A stretch of DNA of 31,788 bases from IMG/VR virus record IMGVR_UViG_3300037587_000706, positions 1 to 31,788 of that record; one strand, written 5' to 3'. Source of the DNA: a virus. Shown piece by piece: positions 31,542-31,788 of this stretch (its first letter is position 1; the number at the start of each line of letters is the position of its first letter). Both the position numbers and the translations under genes were made by a program. Below the pieces are notes generated by a model. It ran no database searches. It was not told the origin of the DNA and saw only the letters and a program-made list of their open reading frames with translations.

Positions 31542-31678
31542 GTGCGGGACGTGGGCCGGTTTCCCCGCCGGCTACAATTCGGATTTGCGCTTCCCGTCAT
31601 TGGCGGAATCGGATGGCGCGCTACCGACTCACCGAACCAACCAACCCCTCGACGCCGCCACGCCGCCACGTCCCGCAC
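31542..31678 (-). other. GC-rich intergenic element with 13-bp inverted repeat
   Basis: GTGCGGGACGTGG (31542-31554) is the perfect reverse complement of CCACGTCCCGCAC (31666-31678). The enclosed 111 bases include GCCGG (31555-31559) paired with CCGGC (31568-31572), plus GC-rich sub-repeats near 31650-31670. No credible gene covers the segment; the open frames there are Arg/Pro/Gly-rich shadows. On the minus strand it directly follows the methyltransferase stop, so it could be a long structured 3' end, a leader for the next gene, or a DNA cruciform site. Confidence 0.4.
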
Positions 31679-31679
31679 G

Positions 31680-31788
31680 CTACTGATTCAGCACTTCCCA
31701 TGCTTTTGCAACCACGAGTGGAACGACCGCGTTTCCAAGGGCTCTAAGGCGGTCCACCTGTGCGGGAACCCCATCGCCCACTCGTATT
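31680..31788 (-). CDS. Cytosine-C5 DNA methyltransferase, C-terminal fragment at window edge
   Basis: The frame runs from the right edge to a TAG at 31680-31682 and encodes about 35 residues. They include VDRLRALGNAVVP followed by VVAKAWEVL, the C-terminal conserved motif (motif X region) of 5-methylcytosine methyltransferases. The catalytic part lies outside the window. Phage-borne orphan methyltransferases usually protect the genome from host restriction. The family call is firm; specificity cannot be read. Confidence 0.75.
   Translation of the reverse strand, partial: IRVGDGVPAQVDRLRALGNAVVPLVVAKAWEVLNQ

Noticed and set aside
31472-31678. Minus-strand frame of 68 codons in the GC-rich element
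   Set aside because: Arg/Gly/Pro-rich, no ribosome site, and coincident with the inverted-repeat structure.

Overview
The window looks like part of a tailed, probably short-tailed (podovirus-like), bacteriophage genome. No family was confirmed by a search; the assignment rests on gene order and visible motifs. A terminase large subunit is followed by a portal, a scaffold-like protein and a coat-like protein, then a head-tail adaptor-like protein, a tail-tube-like protein of the T7 gp12 type, large internal/ejection-like proteins, a lysis block, and a recombination/replication block. Genes are tightly packed, many joined by 4-nt ATGA or GTGA overlaps, and base composition is near 50% GC. The SSB-like C-terminal tip (SDIPF) suggests a bacterial host. 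I see no integrase, polymerase or tRNA gene. The host genus cannot be read from the sequence.

Layout. (1) Positions 1-4389, minus strand: a leftward operon of small zinc-finger and unknown proteins, a SLOG/DUF2493 protein and a D5-like AAA+ replicative helicase. Just past the helicase, 584-854 holds eleven CAGTG(C/G)T heptamers around a TA-rich tract and is a good origin candidate. The operon has a structured, attenuator-like leader (3798-3900). (2) 4407-6101, plus strand: terminase. (3) 6224-26522, plus strand: a promoter, then small genes, portal, scaffold, coat, two paralogous decoration-like proteins, a 1125-residue protein with a 14-residue repeat array, adaptor, tail tube, three internal/ejection-like proteins, and a lysis block (coiled-coil membrane protein, DUF5675 protein, two holin-like proteins). 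(4) 26536-30227, plus strand: a sigma70-like promoter followed almost at once by a terminator-like hairpin, a Cro-like repressor, an Fe-S PD-(D/E)XK nuclease, a zinc/SSB-like protein, an HNH-like protein, a Holliday-junction-resolvase-like nuclease and small proteins. (5) 30203-31788, minus strand: small accessory proteins, two strongly structured intergenic segments, and the C-terminus of a cytosine-C5 DNA methyltransferase cut by the window edge.

How the parts fit. The leftward block and block 4 together supply an origin, a helicase, ssDNA binding, an exonuclease-like enzyme and a resolvase. The central block builds the virion and lyses the cell. The most unusual features are the DLYGLK repeat protein, encoded between capsid and tail-adaptor genes; the iteron-like cluster; a chimeric 18-codon mini-ORF made of duplicated gene ends; and several large RNA-like hairpins placed just upstream of genes.
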